From Amycolatopsis nalaikhensis (GTDB lineage: Bacteria; Actinomycetota; Actinomycetes; Mycobacteriales; Pseudonocardiaceae), in assembly GCF_030264295.1 (NCBI RefSeq), contig NZ_CP127173.1:4037501-4101500 (forward strand): DNA of 64,000 bases. Reading direction: 5' to 3'. Positions 63,005 through 64,000 of the stretch are shown here, in pieces. A program made the position numbers and the translations under genes. Position 1 is the first letter of the stretch. Each line of letters starts with the position of its first letter. Below the pieces are notes generated by a model. It searched no databases. It was given only the letters and a program-made list of their open reading frames with translations, and was not told the origin of the DNA.

Positions 63005-63135
63005 CCGCGGCCATGCTCGACCGGCTGTTGCACCGGGCCACCGTGGTCGGTATCGACGGGCCGTCCTACCGGTTGCGGCACCACCAGGCCACCTCCGACA
63101 CCCTACGCGCGGCGGTGAACGCCCGTGTCTCCTGA
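63005..63135 (+). pseudogene. istB: IstB C-terminal part, separated by the nested transposon
   Basis: Reads AAMLDRLLHRATVVGIDGPS then YRLRHHQATSDTLRAAVNA and RVS, the usual IstB end, with a stop at 63133. It continues the part ending at 59084. Confidence 0.93.
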
Positions 63136-63457
63136 CCAACCCCAGCCGGCCGGCCGCATCTGCGGGATCTGTTGGCGCGAGTTCATTCCCAGTCGCGCCA
63201 ACAACATCTACTGCTCCAAGCGTTGCAAGAACACCGCCTTCGACCGGAAACGCCGCCCCCAGAAGGCGGACGCCGAGGGCGCCGGCCGGCAGCACACCGT
63301 GAGCTCGTCGGCACGCCCGCAACCGGCGGCCGTCCGGGACTGTCCCCACTGCGGTGGACCGGTGACCATCGTCGCGCTGCTCACCACACCCGAGGCCGCA
63401 CGGCCGACACCACCAGCAGCCGTGCCCGACACGGTGATTCCGTTGCACCGTCCCTAA
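63125..63457 (+). CDS. IS21-associated zinc-finger protein
   Basis: 110 aa from GTG 63125, overlapping the istB stop by 11 bases. Two zinc motifs: CGICWREFIPSRANNIYCSK with KRCKN, and CPHCGGPVTIV near residue 73. Inside the IS21 inverted repeats, so it is a third gene of the element. Role unknown; DNA binding or target choice is possible. Confidence 0.7.
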   Translation: MSPDQPQPAGRICGICWREFIPSRANNIYCSKRCKNTAFDRKRRPQKADAEGAGRQHTVSSSARPQPAAVRDCPHCGGPVTIVALLTTPEAARPTPPAAVPDTVIPLHRP

Positions 63458-63498
63458 CTGCTACAGTCCCTCAACCGCCTGGGGAAGATGATTCATGG

Positions 63499-63651
63499 AA
63501 CGATGTCGCGGAGGTCATGACGGCTACCGCGGAATGGGTTTACTGGTACAATAATGAGAGGCTGCATTCGTGGTGCGGGCATCGCCCGCCACTGGAGTTC
63601 GAACAGGGCTACTGGCACGACACACCCGAGCAGCCCCTGGCAGTGGCATGA
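63499..63651 (+). pseudogene. IS3-family OrfB transposase C-terminal relic
   Basis: Reads WNDVAEVMTATAEWVYWYNN then ERLHSWCGHRPPLEFEQGYW, the end of the IS3/IS150-type rve transposase ('W..WYNN.RLHs.lG..PP.efE'). Everything upstream is replaced by the IS21 end. Confidence 0.85.
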
Positions 63652-63675
63652 GACAAAGGACCACGTCTCCACGAA

Positions 63676-63979
63676 AGCCGGGGCGGTCCAACCAGGTCCG
63701 ACGCTATGACGCCTGGTATCGCCACATCACCCTCGCCATGCTCGCCCACGCCTACCTCGCCGTCACCGCCGCAGTGTCCCCAAAAGCCCTGGCCACGGCC
63801 TCATCCCGCTCACCCTCGGCGAAGTCCGTCGTCTCCTGGCACATCTGATCCACACCGGGCGCCCATGGCTCCGGATCCAGGCCTGGTCACGCTGGTGCCG
63901 ACGCCACCAACACCGCGCCAAGACCAGCCACTACCAGCGAAGACACAACCAACATCACGAAGTGCGGCTGGAGTATTAG
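63676..63979 (+). pseudogene. IS701-family relic (transposase 3' end and right terminus)
   Basis: Two frames: QVRRYDAWYRHITLAMLAHA, then after a shift near 63785 GLIPLTLGEVRRLLAHLIHT and HQHRAKTSHYQRRHNQHHEV to LEY. These align with the C-terminus of the intact element at 8709-10134. The terminus CTGGAGTA ends at 63975 and is followed by TTAG. The 5' part is missing. Confidence 0.88.
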
Positions 63980-64000
63980 GTACGGTAGCCCAATTGGTAC

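Larger units (their letters stand above)
56902..63492 (+). mobile_element. IS21-family element with nested transposon
   Basis: Ends are marked by a perfect 15-bp inverted repeat ATCATCTTCCCCAGG (56902-56916) and CCTGGGGAAGATGAT (63478-63492); the exact tips may extend a few bases further. Contains istA, istB (split by a Tn554-like insertion) and a small zinc-finger ORF. No target duplication could be recognised. The left flank is an AICE gene and the right flank an IS3 relic, which suggests a deletion or rearrangement at one side. Confidence 0.8.

Overview
The window is high-GC DNA from an actinomycete, most likely a Pseudonocardiaceae member such as Amycolatopsis. The pointers are the actinobacterial two-component and membrane genes, GTG starts with 4-base ATGA/GTGA overlaps, a DUF397 plus XRE/DUF5753 pair, a replication-relaxation protein and a DUF2637 protein. 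No species can be named from the sequence alone.

Positions 1-20344 are an accessory island. It ends at the right in the 5' half of a tRNA-Arg gene (20307-20344, minus strand), next to a tyrosine integrase that carries a GntR-like C-terminal domain. The island holds conflict-type genes: an AlbA_2 protein, two small RNxxxH (HEPN-like) proteins, a frameshifted PD-(D/E)XK nuclease, broken integrase and ATPase ends, a sigma-like gene with a small membrane protein, an IS701-family element, an HhH-GPD repair protein, and the most interesting unit. That unit (12993-17901) is a three-gene operon of a small winged-helix-like protein, a zinc-hook SMC/Rad50-like ATPase and a 721-aa protein ending in a PD-(D/E)XK fold, with a convergent 511-aa HEPN-like gene. 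It looks like an ABC-three-component type defence system. An intact tRNA-Arg(CCU) lies inside the island.

Positions 20345-47399 are core chromosome. Much of it matches the M. tuberculosis order mprA-mprB-pepD-moaB2-mscL ... Rv0991c (FmdB/Ruc)-5-FTHF cyclo-ligase-galU-moeA/glp-rimJ-glpR, with a DeoR regulator and galT placed between mprB and pepD. About 10 kb between pepD and moaB2 holds a five-gene overlapping operon (glycosyltransferases, methyltransferase, molybdopterin oxidoreductase, membrane protein), a polytopic membrane protein with a second two-component system, a WYL regulator with a divergent SnoaL-like gene, and an epimerase. A shared operator-like sequence lies before mprA and pepD.

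Positions 47311-56901 are an integrative element (AICE-like) next to tRNA-Ala(CGC). It carries a serine recombinase, a replication-relaxation protein, a striking GTCTCG/CGAGAC repeat array, an alcohol dehydrogenase/HAD cargo pair, DUF2637 and zinc-finger proteins, and XRE/DUF397. From 56902 to 63492 lies an IS21-family element with a Tn554-like three-recombinase transposon precisely nested in istB. IS3 and IS701 relics fill the remainder.

Several genes, including housekeeping-type galU and the epimerase, are broken by single-base indels. This points to assembly indel errors at least in part, so frameshifts here should not be read automatically as pseudogenes.
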